From a bacterium (GTDB lineage Bacteria > Armatimonadota > Abditibacteriia > Abditibacteriales > Abditibacteriaceae): a stretch of DNA of 64,000 nucleotides. Position 1 is the stretch's first letter. Each line of letters starts with the position of its first letter. Made by a program: the position numbers and the translations under genes. Below, one piece after another: positions 9,815 through 18,493 of this stretch. The notes below the pieces were generated by a model. The model made no database searches. It was not told the origin of the DNA and saw only the letters and a list, made by a program, of their open reading frames with translations. The stretch is from the NCBI GenBank assembly GCA_004172935.1, contig SDZD01000004.1, positions 179,260 to 243,259 on the forward strand. The letters are read 5' to 3'.

Positions 9815-10237
9815 TTAGGCCCGGTCAATCAAATCGGGTAGGGGAGGATCGAGCGCGAGTAGTCCCTGCATATCGCTGTAGACATTGAGCAATGGAGTTG
9901 AATAGGTGGCGCGTTGTGCCACTGCTTCAGGCTTGGTGCTTATAAAATCCCCCTTGTCTCCAGCAACGAGCGCTAAGCCCTCTTGCACTAGCTCGTCCAT
10001 GAGTCGGCGCACATCTTCGTCCGCGATTTGAGGACTCACATCGTAACTGGCGACCATCGCTTTCGCGATGTCCTCGGACGAAGCCTTTCTCTCGACGTAC
10101 CCCCAAACAAAACTTCCTGTGCCATCCAAACTGTAATAAATACCGTTAGCTAGATTAATCAGAACAACTTCACCATCAAGAGTCTCTGCAGCAACTTCTG
10201 CGCTATTGGGCATCAAACGGGTACTTTTATCGAGCAT
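9815..10237 (-). CDS. PqqD-like protein (RRE-type peptide chaperone fold)
   Basis: 140 residues. The pattern VVLINLANGIYYSLDGTGSFVW, followed by helices (EDIAKAMVASYDVS...VRRLMDELVQEGL), is the signature of PqqD-family winged-helix proteins, which bind leader peptides in ribosomal peptide pathways and also occur with HprK-related kinases in other peptide or polysaccharide clusters. The N-terminal segment STRLMPNSAEVAAETLDGE is also typical. It is last of a leftward operon HprK-like kinase, GT2, GT4, PqqD, 58 bp after the GT4 stop. No radical-SAM gene and no obvious precursor peptide is visible nearby. The fold assignment is good; the partner peptide or protein is unknown. Its stop is only 8 bp from the convergent GGDEF gene. 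Confidence 0.8.
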   Translation of the reverse strand: MLDKSTRLMPNSAEVAAETLDGEVVLINLANGIYYSLDGTGSFVWGYVERKASSEDIAKAMVASYDVSPQIADEDVRRLMDELVQEGLALVAGDKGDFISTKPEAVAQRATYSTPLLNVYSDMQGLLALDPPLPDLIDRA

Positions 10238-10295
10238 AAATTCGTTTCTTCATTCCGAGTATGAAACAAATTTTGACTAAAGTATAGAAATGCAA

Positions 10296-11411
10296 CTAGC
10301 CTTCCTCTCCTCCAACCCGTTGATATAGCTCAGAATAGGCCGTTGCACATCTCTCCAAACTGAACGTATCTTTGGCGCGGGTATAACCGAACTGCCCCAT
10401 TGCCTGCGCGCGTTCAGGATGTTCCAACAAAAATTCTATCGCCCGCGCGAACGCGCCCACATTCTCGTTTTCCACCAACAGTCCACTTTTTCCATCAGCC
10501 ACCGATTCCTGTAGCCCACCTCGGCGAGTCGCCACCACCGGGCGCCCCATTTGGGCGGCTTCAAGTGCAACTAATGCGAATGGCTCACGATTGCGCGAGG
10601 GAATAACAACGATGGTCGCGCTGTTAATCAGCGCTGCGACCTCTTCCCTTTGCACCCATCCTGTAAAGGTCACTCGTTCTCCGATGCCCAGACTCGCCGC
10701 TAATTCTTCCAACATAGGGCGCGATGGCCCATCACCCACGATGGACAGCCGCACATCGGCGAAGCGTGCGTCCAGTGCCGCAAAGGCGTGTAAAGCCACA
10801 TCGAACCCCTTTTCGGGAACCAGTCGCCCCATACAAAGCAAATGGGCTGGTTCGAACGGCAGAGGTGCAGGCGTCAAAACGGGCATCTTCAGCCCATTCA
10901 AAATGACCGACGAATAAGGTGCCTGTTCAGGAACCATTTTCAACACATCATCGAGTGTCGACTGCGAAACCGCCGAAATCCAATTGGCATCGCGCAAGCA
11001 CTGTCCAAACATTGTGCGTGGTCCTGAGTCCGCGTCCGCGAAATCGCTATGCAAGGTGAAAAGCGTTGGGACAGGATGGGACTTCTGGGTGCGCAGATGG
11101 AAATATCCCGCCGCATCCGAGAAATTGAAATGAACCAGGTCTGGCGCAAACGAGGCCTTGAGCGCTGCTATCCGCCGTTGAATCGCAAATATCGCTTTGA
11201 TGTCATTGGCCATCAGGGCTTCTCTGAACCGAAAACGGTGAATGGGAATCCCATCTTGCTCGGTGACATCAGGTAGTGAGTGGATTCCATGAGAGGCAAC
11301 AACCGCGAACTCATGTCCCTGCGCCCGTAGCGCGGGCAGTGTTTGCATTGCTAACACCTCCATTCCCCCCACATCGGGCCAGCAAAGGGTAGTCCAGTAC
11401 AAAACCTTCAT
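10296..11411 (-). CDS. Glycosyltransferase family 4 (GT-B)
   Basis: 371 residues in the GT-B fold. The N-terminal half has the acceptor-domain start MKVLYWTTLCWPDVGGMEV, and the C-terminal half the nucleotide-sugar domain with LLCMGRLVPEKGFDVALHAF, VTFTGWVQREEV, and the E-x7-E motif in REPFALVALEAAQMGRPVVA. Such enzymes transfer a sugar, usually with retention, from a nucleotide sugar at the inner face of the membrane. Its ATG overlaps the stop of the GT2 gene by 4 bp, which implies translational coupling. Neighbours (GT2, HprK-like kinase, PqqD-like) suggest modification of a peptide or assembly of a glycan; the acceptor is unknown. Confidence 0.9.
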   Translation of the reverse strand: MKVLYWTTLCWPDVGGMEVLAMQTLPALRAQGHEFAVVASHGIHSLPDVTEQDGIPIHRFRFREALMANDIKAIFAIQRRIAALKASFAPDLVHFNFSDAAGYFHLRTQKSHPVPTLFTLHSDFADADSGPRTMFGQCLRDANWISAVSQSTLDDVLKMVPEQAPYSSVILNGLKMPVLTPAPLPFEPAHLLCMGRLVPEKGFDVALHAFAALDARFADVRLSIVGDGPSRPMLEELAASLGIGERVTFTGWVQREEVAALINSATIVVIPSRNREPFALVALEAAQMGRPVVATRRGGLQESVADGKSGLLVENENVGAFARAIEFLLEHPERAQAMGQFGYTRAKDTFSLERCATAYSELYQRVGGEEG

Positions 11412-12151
11412 GATTGGATTTCTAACCCCTCTTCCGATGCCCGACGATTGCGCTCGCGGTCGAGGTGTTTTTTGAACATCTTCAATTTATGATGAAGAAT
11501 GTCGCTCGCATTCCGTGTCATGTTAGTCTCATGACGACGATAAAGCAGAGTAACCCGCTGCCGTGCGCTCATCACAACTCCTGCCGCCTCGGCCCGTAGC
11601 AACCAGTCGATGTCCTCGCTGTTCGCGAGTTCTTCATCAAAAAATCCGGCCTTCTCCACTGCGGCGCGCGTTTGCGCGTTGGCATGAACAACCGATAAAT
11701 CGATGGGTTCTCCCGACATACACCAGTCCTCACCCGACTCATCGCGTCGCACATGCTGCGTTAATCCACGCACCATCACCAACTCGCCGAACTGCTGACG
11801 CAGCAAGTTCAACTCCTCTACAAAGAAGACCAATGTACCATCAGGATATTCATCATCCGCATCCATAAAGCAAATGATTTCACCGCGCGACTGCCGGATG
11901 CCAGCATTGCGCGCACTCGCTACCCCGTGATTCTCTTGCTCGATGAGTTGAATTTCACTGTGCTTCGTCGCCAATTGCCGCGCGATGACATCGCTACCAT
12001 CCGTCGAGCCATCGTTCACAATTAGTATTTCGAACGGTTCGCCCAGTGAAGCAAACTCTTGGCGATAAATGCTCTCGATGGCGAAGCCAATGTAGGACGC
12101 AGCGTTGTAAAGCGGTATGATGATGCTCAGATAAGGGATAGAGGGATTCAT
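11408..12151 (-). CDS. Glycosyltransferase family 2 (GT-A)
   Basis: 247 residues. The N-terminus is classical GT2: YLSIIIPLYNAASYIGFAIE, ILIVNDGSTDGS, then ARNAGIRQSRGEIICFMDAD with the DxD-type motif in MDADDEYP. A later segment (FFDEELANSEDIDWLLRAE) matches the ED motif that positions the catalytic base. It should transfer a sugar with inversion from a nucleotide sugar. The gene overlaps both neighbours by 4 bp (HprK-like upstream, GT4 downstream), so the three are translationally coupled. Being short and without membrane helices, it is a soluble or peripheral enzyme. Confidence 0.9.
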   Translation of the reverse strand: MNPSIPYLSIIIPLYNAASYIGFAIESIYRQEFASLGEPFEILIVNDGSTDGSDVIARQLATKHSEIQLIEQENHGVASARNAGIRQSRGEIICFMDADDEYPDGTLVFFVEELNLLRQQFGELVMVRGLTQHVRRDESGEDWCMSGEPIDLSVVHANAQTRAAVEKAGFFDEELANSEDIDWLLRAEAAGVVMSARQRVTLLYRRHETNMTRNASDILHHKLKMFKKHLDRERNRRASEEGLEIQS

Positions 12152-13224
12152 ATTCTTGCTTGCCTGTTCAACTCCATCACCAGTTCCGTCAACACCTTCG
12201 GAATTTGGCTTAAGTCCGTCCCCGACTCCAACACATAGGCGGGGAGCATTTTCGCTAAACCGCTCAAGCGACTCATTGTTTCAATTTCGGCCCCCGGCAA
12301 TTGGAATATCGTGCTAGGTGCCAGCGCGAGTAATGCCTTACCCGAAGTCGTCGGGCGCACATGGCTATCGGGTTGCCCCGTGACATGCGGCACAACCAGA
12401 GCGCGCAATGGAAAATCGCGGATGATTTTGTGCGGGAAATGCGAATACAGGAAATAAAGCGCCTTCTGGTTGTCGAGCAGACCGTCGCGCTGTGCCGTAC
12501 TCATAAAGGCGTGTTTGCCAACATCCGTCGAATTAACTTTGCCCGAATTGTACAGGCTGTAAAAATGAGGCGTCGGATTTATGCCCACCAGACTATAATC
12601 GTCGGAACCATAAGATAACTCCGAATTGAGGCAGCAAAGCGCTGCCGTCGATTTGCCCATACCGCCTTTGCCAATCAATAAAACGCCGCCCTCAGGTGTG
12701 CCGACCGCCCCGCCATGCACCAAATTCACTCCTTGGTGTGCCATCCACCAGTGCAAAATCCGCAGTAGCGGCGAACCACTTTGGTACAGAGGCAATGCTA
12801 ACGCTGCTGGAATCCGAAAGTAGCCCCGATTTGCCGACACATCTAAAACGCTCAAGAGACTGAGGGTTGGCTCCATATGCAGTTGAACCCGTATGTCGCT
12901 CGAACCATGAATGCCCCCATCTGGCCGATAACCTGCCTGTTCCCAGAAGAGCGGCGGTAACTCGGTGGCAGTCGATTCGCCATCCCAAATTCCAATAGTC
13001 ACATCGGGAGTCGCGGTTGGCTCACTCCGCAAATGTTCGAGAGCCGGAGTGATGCCTTTAACCAGAAATTGCCCCGCAAATTGTAAGCGGACGCTATGCC
13101 CGCCAATGCGATAAAAACGCTCGATAACCTCCTCTGATTCTTGTGTCGCTTGTTCAAAAATACTCTCTAATCTCTCCAAAAAGTTGAGGGCCTGATTCGA
13201 TTCCGAGGAGGCTACTAAAAACAT
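12148..13224 (-). CDS. HPr kinase-like P-loop protein (HprK-related)
   Basis: 358 residues. The C-terminal half contains VHGGAVGTPEGGVLLIGKGG followed by MGKSTAALCCL, i.e. a Walker A loop GKGGMGKST at about residues 186-194, and then LSYGSDDYSLVG, as in HprK/P-related kinases that are found away from the phosphotransferase system. The N-terminal 150 residues are not recognisable. HPr itself is not encoded here. HprK-related proteins recur with PqqD-like proteins and glycosyltransferases in biosynthetic clusters, where their substrate is unknown. This is the first gene of the operon and overlaps GT2 by 4 bp. It is divergent from the aldo/keto reductase at 13347. I infer an ATP-using kinase or ATPase acting on the same product as the glycosyltransferases. 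Confidence 0.78.
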   Translation of the reverse strand: MFLVASSESNQALNFLERLESIFEQATQESEEVIERFYRIGGHSVRLQFAGQFLVKGITPALEHLRSEPTATPDVTIGIWDGESTATELPPLFWEQAGYRPDGGIHGSSDIRVQLHMEPTLSLLSVLDVSANRGYFRIPAALALPLYQSGSPLLRILHWWMAHQGVNLVHGGAVGTPEGGVLLIGKGGMGKSTAALCCLNSELSYGSDDYSLVGINPTPHFYSLYNSGKVNSTDVGKHAFMSTAQRDGLLDNQKALYFLYSHFPHKIIRDFPLRALVVPHVTGQPDSHVRPTTSGKALLALAPSTIFQLPGAEIETMSRLSGLAKMLPAYVLESGTDLSQIPKVLTELVMELNRQARI

Positions 13225-13334
13225 GACGGACTAGACTAACACACCTGTACAGACTCATGACTTCTTGTACTCCCCCAGGTAAATCCCATCCTGTAGCAAG
13301 CCTCTCTTGCGCTAAATCGCATCAGGAATCCCGC

Positions 13335-13340
13335 TAGATT
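13335..13340 (+). promoter_or_regulatory. Candidate -10 box for a leaderless mRNA
   Basis: TAGATT lies exactly 6 nt before the ATG at 13347, which would put transcription start on or next to the start codon. No Shine-Dalgarno sequence precedes the ATG. The same arrangement appears before the genes at 34096, 36313 and 48957. No clear -35 element is visible. Confidence 0.4.
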
Positions 13341-13346
13341 CATCTC

Positions 13347-14339
13347 ATGGAGTTTCGAGAGCTAGGCAACACTGGCCTCCGTGTTTCGGCTTTGGGTTTA
13401 GGAACGTCCCACTTCGGCGAAAGCCCCCGTTACCGGCGCGAAATATTCGGTTTTGGGCGCCAGCTTTTTGGGCGCGCCGATAGTACCACTGATTTCAAAT
13501 CCTGTAAGCGCTGCCTCGACACGGCTTTAGGGGTGGGCATCAACTTCATCGACACTTCGCCGTACTACGGCCTCACCCAGTCCGAGACCATGCTCGGACG
13601 AACCCTAATCGGTGTACCCAGAGAAAGATATTTGCTTGCCACCAAAATCGGGCGTTACGGCAACAACCCCTCCGACTTCGACTTCTCTGCCAACCGTGTT
13701 ACTCGCAGTGTGAACGAAAGCCTGAGTCGCTTGGGAATAGAATACGTGGACATCATCCAATGCCACGACGTCGAGTTCGGCGATCTGAACCAAATCGTCG
13801 AAGAAACAATTCCTGCGTTGCGAGAAGTAGTCAAAACCGGGAAAGCGCGCTTCATCGGTGTCACGGGGCTACCACTCAAGGTCTTCCTGAACGTCCTTTC
13901 GCGCACTCAAGTCGATACCATCCTCTCCTATTGCCACTATTCCCTCAACGACACATCACTCGAAACCCTATTGACCCCACTGGCTGAAAAGAATATCGGC
14001 ATCATCTCCGCCTCCCCATTTTCAATGGGTTTGCTCACCCAAAACGGCCTCCCCGGGTGGCATCCAGCCCCCGATGCGATTAAAACCGCGTGCCGCCGCG
14101 CCGTCGAACACTGCCATTCCAAAGCAATTTCCATCGAGAAACTGGCTATTCAATTCGCCACAAGCAACCCGCGCATTGCCACTACCCTCATGGGGACCAA
14201 CAGCGCCGCCCACATCGAAAACAATGCCCGCTGGCTCGAAGAGCCACTCGATGAAGAATTATTGCGCGAAGTCGAAGAGATTCTCGCACCCATCAAAAAC
14301 CAAACATGGCCAAGCGGCAGAATCGAAAACAACCACTGA
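13347..14339 (+). CDS. Aldo/keto reductase (L-galactose/fucose dehydrogenase-like)
   Basis: 330 residues in the NAD(P)H-dependent TIM-barrel aldo/keto reductase family. Visible motifs are ELGNTGLRVSALGLGTSHFG, the catalytic region INFIDTSPYYGLTQSE (Asp and Tyr), the catalytic Lys in YLLATKIGRYG, and the His in IIQCHDVEFGD. The overall pattern, with SRLGIEYVDIIQCHDVEFGD and GKARFIGVTGLPL, is closest to the L-galactose 1-dehydrogenase / D-threo-aldose dehydrogenase branch, so the substrate is probably a free aldose oxidised to a lactone. It is divergent from the HprK-glycosyltransferase operon with 122 bp between starts and may share control with it. Substrate preference is inferred only. Confidence 0.85.
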   Translation: MEFRELGNTGLRVSALGLGTSHFGESPRYRREIFGFGRQLFGRADSTTDFKSCKRCLDTALGVGINFIDTSPYYGLTQSETMLGRTLIGVPRERYLLATKIGRYGNNPSDFDFSANRVTRSVNESLSRLGIEYVDIIQCHDVEFGDLNQIVEETIPALREVVKTGKARFIGVTGLPLKVFLNVLSRTQVDTILSYCHYSLNDTSLETLLTPLAEKNIGIISASPFSMGLLTQNGLPGWHPAPDAIKTACRRAVEHCHSKAISIEKLAIQFATSNPRIATTLMGTNSAAHIENNARWLEEPLDEELLREVEEILAPIKNQTWPSGRIENNH

Positions 14340-14401
14340 ACACAAAGAAATTCCAGTGGAATCTCCGTAGGAGCTTATGACAATAAGCCCAACCCAGCCC
14401 C

Positions 14402-15691
14402 TCACCAAACCGATTTATTGCCAAACGTCTGTATTCCCAGCTCACTATGCTCTGTGTTTTGGAGTAGAGCGTACTTCGTTGTATTTGTGGAACCGTCATT
14501 CAGTTGGTTCGGGATTTGGGTTAACCACTCCTGGTAAAACTGCTCCAATGTGCGGTGGGTGTGTTTTTGGAACGTCTCATCAAAGGGGCGACCAAATCCG
14601 AGTTCTATCAGGAACACTTCGAGGTCGTCAGGTGGGAATAGCGACAACAAATAATTGACCATGAAGCCCGCCTGTGGATAGGGGTCTGGACTGGCAATAT
14701 GTTGGCGGCTCTTAGCCACATATTCCTCTGTGTTTTTTACAAACACCTGCTTGCTCGACATCTCTTTCAATGGCAAGAAAGCCTTCACATCAACGACCTG
14801 CTGCATTCGTTGACGCAGTGAGGTGGCATTGACATTTGAGGCCCGACTCTGGATAACAGTCGCCAAGCCTTCCCTTAACCATATTGGCATCGGCGCATTA
14901 CCGGAGATAGCGTTCACCAGCGCATGATTGTATTCATGCACGATTGTAGTTCGGAAATAATCCGAATTAATCTTGTTCACATTCGGGCTGGCCCCTGGGA
15001 CATTGCGGCAGAAGAACATGATGCTCGCATCCCCAGCCGCCCATACCCAACTTCCCGGCGCGGTCCCGTGGGAGCGCAGTTTGTAAAACGTCTTGAAGTC
15101 TTCATAGCGCTCGAAGATAAATACCTGAGTGGTTGGGGGTTCTCTTTTGGTTATGGTGCTGTTGATCTCATAAGCCTGAGGCAACGTGTCGATAATGGCG
15201 GAACTCCACGCACTCTCTTTGCTCGAAAATACCCGGAAACGGGTTTTGCCACCAAGGCGAATTTCCGAGACGCGCGAGGGCAATATGGCTTTCATCGCGC
15301 GAAATTTTTTCGTGTAAGACGAGGCCGCCGCCCAGTCCTCAAAAGGTTTGAAGTCCCCAATGCGCGACAAATCCTTGTCCGCTTGGTCAAAAAGACCTAC
15401 TTGCCAGGCTGCGACTCCTCGTAGGTAGAGCAATTTTGTGTCGGGAGTCTGAGCGCTATCGAGCTGAGGGGATAATTTGTCGACGAGTTTGCTGTACAAG
15501 CCGTGCTTGAACAGGCTCTCCGCAATGTAGTTGACAACCGCCTTCTTGCGCGATTCGGGGGTAGAGGGGATTCGAGGAGGCGTTGTGCATATTGCTACAT
15601 CTCGTTCTTGAATTTCTGGTGCAGATGCTATAGCCAATGATCCACTGCACATACTGCAAAGTGCAAGAAGAAGCTGGGTTTTCAATATCAC
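14402..15691 (-). CDS. Secreted gluzincin-type peptidase (peptidase MA-like)
   Basis: 429 residues starting with GTG at 15691 and a signal peptide (MILKTQLLLALCSMCSGSLA). At about residues 250-285 it has TTIVHEYNHALV, a zinc-binding HExxH, and the following WLREGLATVIQ gives the third ligand glutamate, as in the peptidase MA/M1-like gluzincin group. The N-terminal 130 residues look helical and TPR-like (LFKHGLYSKLVDKLSPQLDSA; YLRGVAAWQVGLFDQADKDL). The only alternative in-frame Met start is inside the signal peptide, so the GTG is preferred. It should act outside the cytoplasmic membrane; the substrate is unknown. It stops 62 bp from the convergent aldo/keto reductase. Confidence 0.75.
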   Translation of the reverse strand: MILKTQLLLALCSMCSGSLAIASAPEIQERDVAICTTPPRIPSTPESRKKAVVNYIAESLFKHGLYSKLVDKLSPQLDSAQTPDTKLLYLRGVAAWQVGLFDQADKDLSRIGDFKPFEDWAAASSYTKKFRAMKAILPSRVSEIRLGGKTRFRVFSSKESAWSSAIIDTLPQAYEINSTITKREPPTTQVFIFERYEDFKTFYKLRSHGTAPGSWVWAAGDASIMFFCRNVPGASPNVNKINSDYFRTTIVHEYNHALVNAISGNAPMPIWLREGLATVIQSRASNVNATSLRQRMQQVVDVKAFLPLKEMSSKQVFVKNTEEYVAKSRQHIASPDPYPQAGFMVNYLLSLFPPDDLEVFLIELGFGRPFDETFQKHTHRTLEQFYQEWLTQIPNQLNDGSTNTTKYALLQNTEHSELGIQTFGNKSVW

Positions 15692-15741
15692 CCATCACAA
15701 CTTACAAGACTCCAGTCAGGGAATAAAGAGGTGTCTGTCAA

Positions 15742-15779
15742 CATTCTTATTCTACCTTTGCACTGCGTTAATAAGAATG
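15742..15779. promoter_or_regulatory. 10-bp inverted repeat between two leftward genes
   Basis: CATTCTTATT (15742-15751) is repeated in reverse complement as AATAAGAATG (15770-15779) with an 18-nt spacer. It lies 50 bp upstream of the peptidase start and about 95 bp after the stop of the gene at 15874. It could be an operator for the peptidase or a weak terminator for the upstream operon; there is no T-run on the minus strand, which favours an operator. Confidence 0.4.
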
Positions 15780-15873
15780 AAATAAGTTGAATGCCACTAT
15801 CTACTATTGAAAGCAAATGTTTAGTTTTCTCGTGAATAATGGGGGATTCTTATTGCTTTGTTCGCGAGTCACT

Positions 15874-17298
15874 TCAAGGCAGCGCCCACACAATATCATC
15901 GGTGAGGGGGGAACCCAAAAACTTCCCTTTGTAGCGAGCATTTTTACCGCCATCATTTTTCCGGTTCACACCAATGCTGTACAGCACGAAGCTCTTTCCA
16001 TTCGAGCGGTAAAGGAAATTCTTCTGGCTATAAATATCGAGCGCCAATGGCTTGCCCCATAACTTCTCCGCTTGCGCGAGTTGCGCCGGATAGCTCCCTT
16101 TGGCAGTGCGAAAACAAGTCAATGCCAGAGCTACTTCGCGCTGGTTCGCCTGTACGAAGGCCGTATCGCGATAATCGCTTGCCCTACTAAATACTGGAAA
16201 CAGGATTTTGGTAAGCACTGCATATGATGGGGTATTGTTGAGGGCCGTGACTTGAGCGAGGCCAAACCCCACAGGGCTAGGAACTTGTTGCGATTGGGGT
16301 GAATTGAGTATCAATTTCCACATGCGCAGCGTTTGAACTTCGTCCAATTTGATGAACGGATGCGCGATACTAAGCAGCGGCGATTTAGTCCAAACAGGCA
16401 TATAATCCATGCCTTCGTCATCTTTTGCTTCAACTGCAGCCTTTTTCCCCAGACTCTCGAAAGCAAACAAACCATAGGCACGCTCACCTAACAGGCTTTG
16501 ATGGAAAGCCTTCGCCCAGTCATCATGGGGTAGGGAGGCTTCCAGCGCCCGCGCCTCCGGTACTGTCAGAGAAATACTTTCCAAAGTTCTTCCCAGTGCC
16601 CGATGGGCGATGCTATTGAGCGATTGAGACACCAGAAACCCGATGAACACAGGTTCACTGGAGATATGGTGGCTCATGCCAAACAAAGCACGCACATCGC
16701 TGAGGGCGCCAGCTTTATCACCATTGCTGGCCCTGATTCTGGCATCCACAGCTAAAAATTGGGCCAGTTCGCGCAGGTCGCTATAGTAAGGGAAAGTCAT
16801 GCGAATTGGATCCCCTTTCCAATTCACTGCGAAAAGACATTGAGGCATCGCGGCTGCCCGGCGCGTAAGTTCGAGTGCCTTCTGATTGGCACTCAGCGCG
16901 TTCTTTAGCACTGCTTCTTCTTGTGGCGATAAGCTCCCCTCACGCACATGGAGTGCGCCCTTTTCTGTTGGCGTAAGTTGCAGCGCTTTCTTGGCCTGTT
17001 GATACACCAGTGCCGCATTTTGCGCGTCGGGCACAGCGGGCGGCTCAAGCTCCGAAAAGCGTAGCGGATCGCCATTTTGGCGAATCGCTGCCAATTCATT
17101 ATTCAGCTGCATTGAGGCATAGATATTCAGCGAAAGGTGCCCCACAAAAGCGAGGGCGAGAAAACAAAGCAGCCCTGTGCGTGCCTTACGCCACAAACGC
17201 CGTCGCTTCTCGCGTTTGGCTTGACGATGCTCGATATGAAGCTCTTCAGAGCTACGCCCTGAGGGGCCAACTTGAGTTGTATTAATTCTGGAAAACAT
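15874..17298 (-). CDS. Membrane-anchored protein of unknown function, ECF-sigma operon
   Basis: 474 residues. A basic cytoplasmic N-terminus (EHRQAKREKRRRLWRKARTG) precedes one membrane helix (LLCFLALAFVGHLSLNIYA) at about 41-60; the remainder is outside the membrane and mainly helical. The C-terminal stretch ALALTCFRTAKGSYPAQLAQ, then SFVLYSIGVNRKNDGG, resembles the pseudopilin-like C-terminal pattern (YPxxL ... LYSxGxNxxDDGG) found in many uncharacterised Armatimonadota and Planctomycetota proteins. AAGGA sits 5 nt before the ATG. It is third in the operon with the sigma factor and the small membrane protein, 24 bp after the latter. It may sense or execute the envelope response; no enzyme motif is visible. 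Confidence 0.7.
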   Translation of the reverse strand: MFSRINTTQVGPSGRSSEELHIEHRQAKREKRRRLWRKARTGLLCFLALAFVGHLSLNIYASMQLNNELAAIRQNGDPLRFSELEPPAVPDAQNAALVYQQAKKALQLTPTEKGALHVREGSLSPQEEAVLKNALSANQKALELTRRAAAMPQCLFAVNWKGDPIRMTFPYYSDLRELAQFLAVDARIRASNGDKAGALSDVRALFGMSHHISSEPVFIGFLVSQSLNSIAHRALGRTLESISLTVPEARALEASLPHDDWAKAFHQSLLGERAYGLFAFESLGKKAAVEAKDDEGMDYMPVWTKSPLLSIAHPFIKLDEVQTLRMWKLILNSPQSQQVPSPVGFGLAQVTALNNTPSYAVLTKILFPVFSRASDYRDTAFVQANQREVALALTCFRTAKGSYPAQLAQAEKLWGKPLALDIYSQKNFLYRSNGKSFVLYSIGVNRKNDGGKNARYKGKFLGSPLTDDIVWALP

Positions 17299-17322
17299 GA
17301 AAGTCCTTGAGGGATAGAAGGC

Positions 17323-17706
17323 TCAGCCGACCCCGGATGATTGCATCAATAGAGCTAACTGATGCGACCGCTGATGCAATAGATGATTGATTTCGGAAAA
17401 CGATAAAGACGCGAAAAGGGGCGGCGCCGAGTTCCCCGCAATCAGTTGCGAGTTCTGTGTGTTGACCACCGATAAAGTCAGGCATTGCAGCGCCAATACC
17501 CCAAATACGGCCAACGTCAACTGCCACTGCAAGCGCCTGTGGCGGCGCTGTCGCTCGGCCACTCGCGCGTTGCAGTTCTCCAGAGTTCGGTTTCGCAATG
17601 TCGTCGGTAAATCTGGAGCCGACTGGCGCAACCGCTTCTCAATTTTTGAATCTTCGCCTTCACAGTCGCGCATAGCAACCGAAAAATTTTCGCGATTAAT
17701 CACCAT
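17323..17706 (-). CDS. Small membrane protein, possible anti-sigma factor
   Basis: 127 residues with one membrane helix at about 62-83 (LQWQLTLAVFGVLALQCLTL). The N-terminal cytoplasmic part is charged and helical (EDSKIEKRLRQSAPDLPTTL), and the outer part is short. The start overlaps the end of the ECF sigma gene by 11 bp and is preceded by AGGAGG. Position, size and topology fit an anti-sigma factor that holds the sigma factor at the membrane, but there is no HxxxCxxC zinc motif, so this is inferred from context only. Confidence 0.6.
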   Translation of the reverse strand: MVINRENFSVAMRDCEGEDSKIEKRLRQSAPDLPTTLRNRTLENCNARVAERQRRHRRLQWQLTLAVFGVLALQCLTLSVVNTQNSQLIAGNSAPPLFASLSFSEINHLLHQRSHQLALLMQSSGVG

Positions 17707-18343
17707 TTTCCTCCTGACACCATTTGCGTAGCCGCTCGATGCCGTAGCGATAGCGACTCATGACCGTGTTCGGAGAAGCCCTAACCACTTGAGCGATGTC
17801 GGCGAATGTCATCTCTTCCCAAACCTTGAGCGCAATAACCTCGCGCTGTTCCAGTGGTAGCCGCGCCAGCAATGCGTACCAATCCTGACCCGCATTGGCG
17901 CTTTCGCCGCTCATATTTTGCGGAGCGGCAATCTCAAGCACCGTTACATCTTCAAAACTCGGTTCTCGCTTGCGCCGCCGTAGCAACGTGAACGCCTGAT
18001 GCCTTGCCGACACAAACAAGTAGGATTTGAGATTGCGAATACGCGAAACACGGCAAGTAGCCAAAGCAACGAACACTTCCTGAAGCGCATCCTCTGCATC
18101 GACTGACGAATCGAGTAGCGCATTGAGAAGGCGATATAGAGAGGCCGCATAACGATCATAAATTTGCCCCAGAGCGTCCGGCTCATTCCCCGCAAGGCGA
18201 AGCACCAACTGTTCATCGCTCCAAACTGGCAACGGAGAAGGGAGAAGTCGCTGTGCTTCCTCCGTTACAATGCCCGCCAGCAAATTTCGCCAACTCAATG
18301 GGGGAGAAGCGGCAATCACGGAGTTCTTCGCGAAAGAGTTCAT
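17696..18343 (-). CDS. ECF-type RNA polymerase sigma factor
   Basis: 215 residues from ATG at 18343. Region 2 is DALGQIYDRYAASLYRLLNA with DSSVDAEDALQEVFVALA, and region 4 is LARLPLEQREVIALKVWEEM followed by TFADIAQVVRASPNTVMSRY, the usual -35 helix-turn-helix. There is no C-terminal extension. The frame is open upstream to 18637, but that part lacks sigma features and would overlap the divergent gene start at 18494. It leads a three-gene operon with two membrane proteins and is divergent from the giant secreted protein, with 150 bp between starts. It probably controls its own operon and possibly the divergent gene. Confidence 0.9.
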   Translation of the reverse strand: MNSFAKNSVIAASPPLSWRNLLAGIVTEEAQRLLPSPLPVWSDEQLVLRLAGNEPDALGQIYDRYAASLYRLLNALLDSSVDAEDALQEVFVALATCRVSRIRNLKSYLFVSARHQAFTLLRRRKREPSFEDVTVLEIAAPQNMSGESANAGQDWYALLARLPLEQREVIALKVWEEMTFADIAQVVRASPNTVMSRYRYGIERLRKWCQEENGD

Positions 18344-18493
18344 TGGTTTAATAGACGTGTTTCGTGAACCATTTCGTCTAATTTCCCAACACAAATTTTT
18401 CTCGTCAAATTGAAACGGGCACCTAAACTCCCCACATCCCAGATATTTTTGCTTGTCTCTGCATAGATCGTGCGTGAAAGCCCATCCAGCCCA

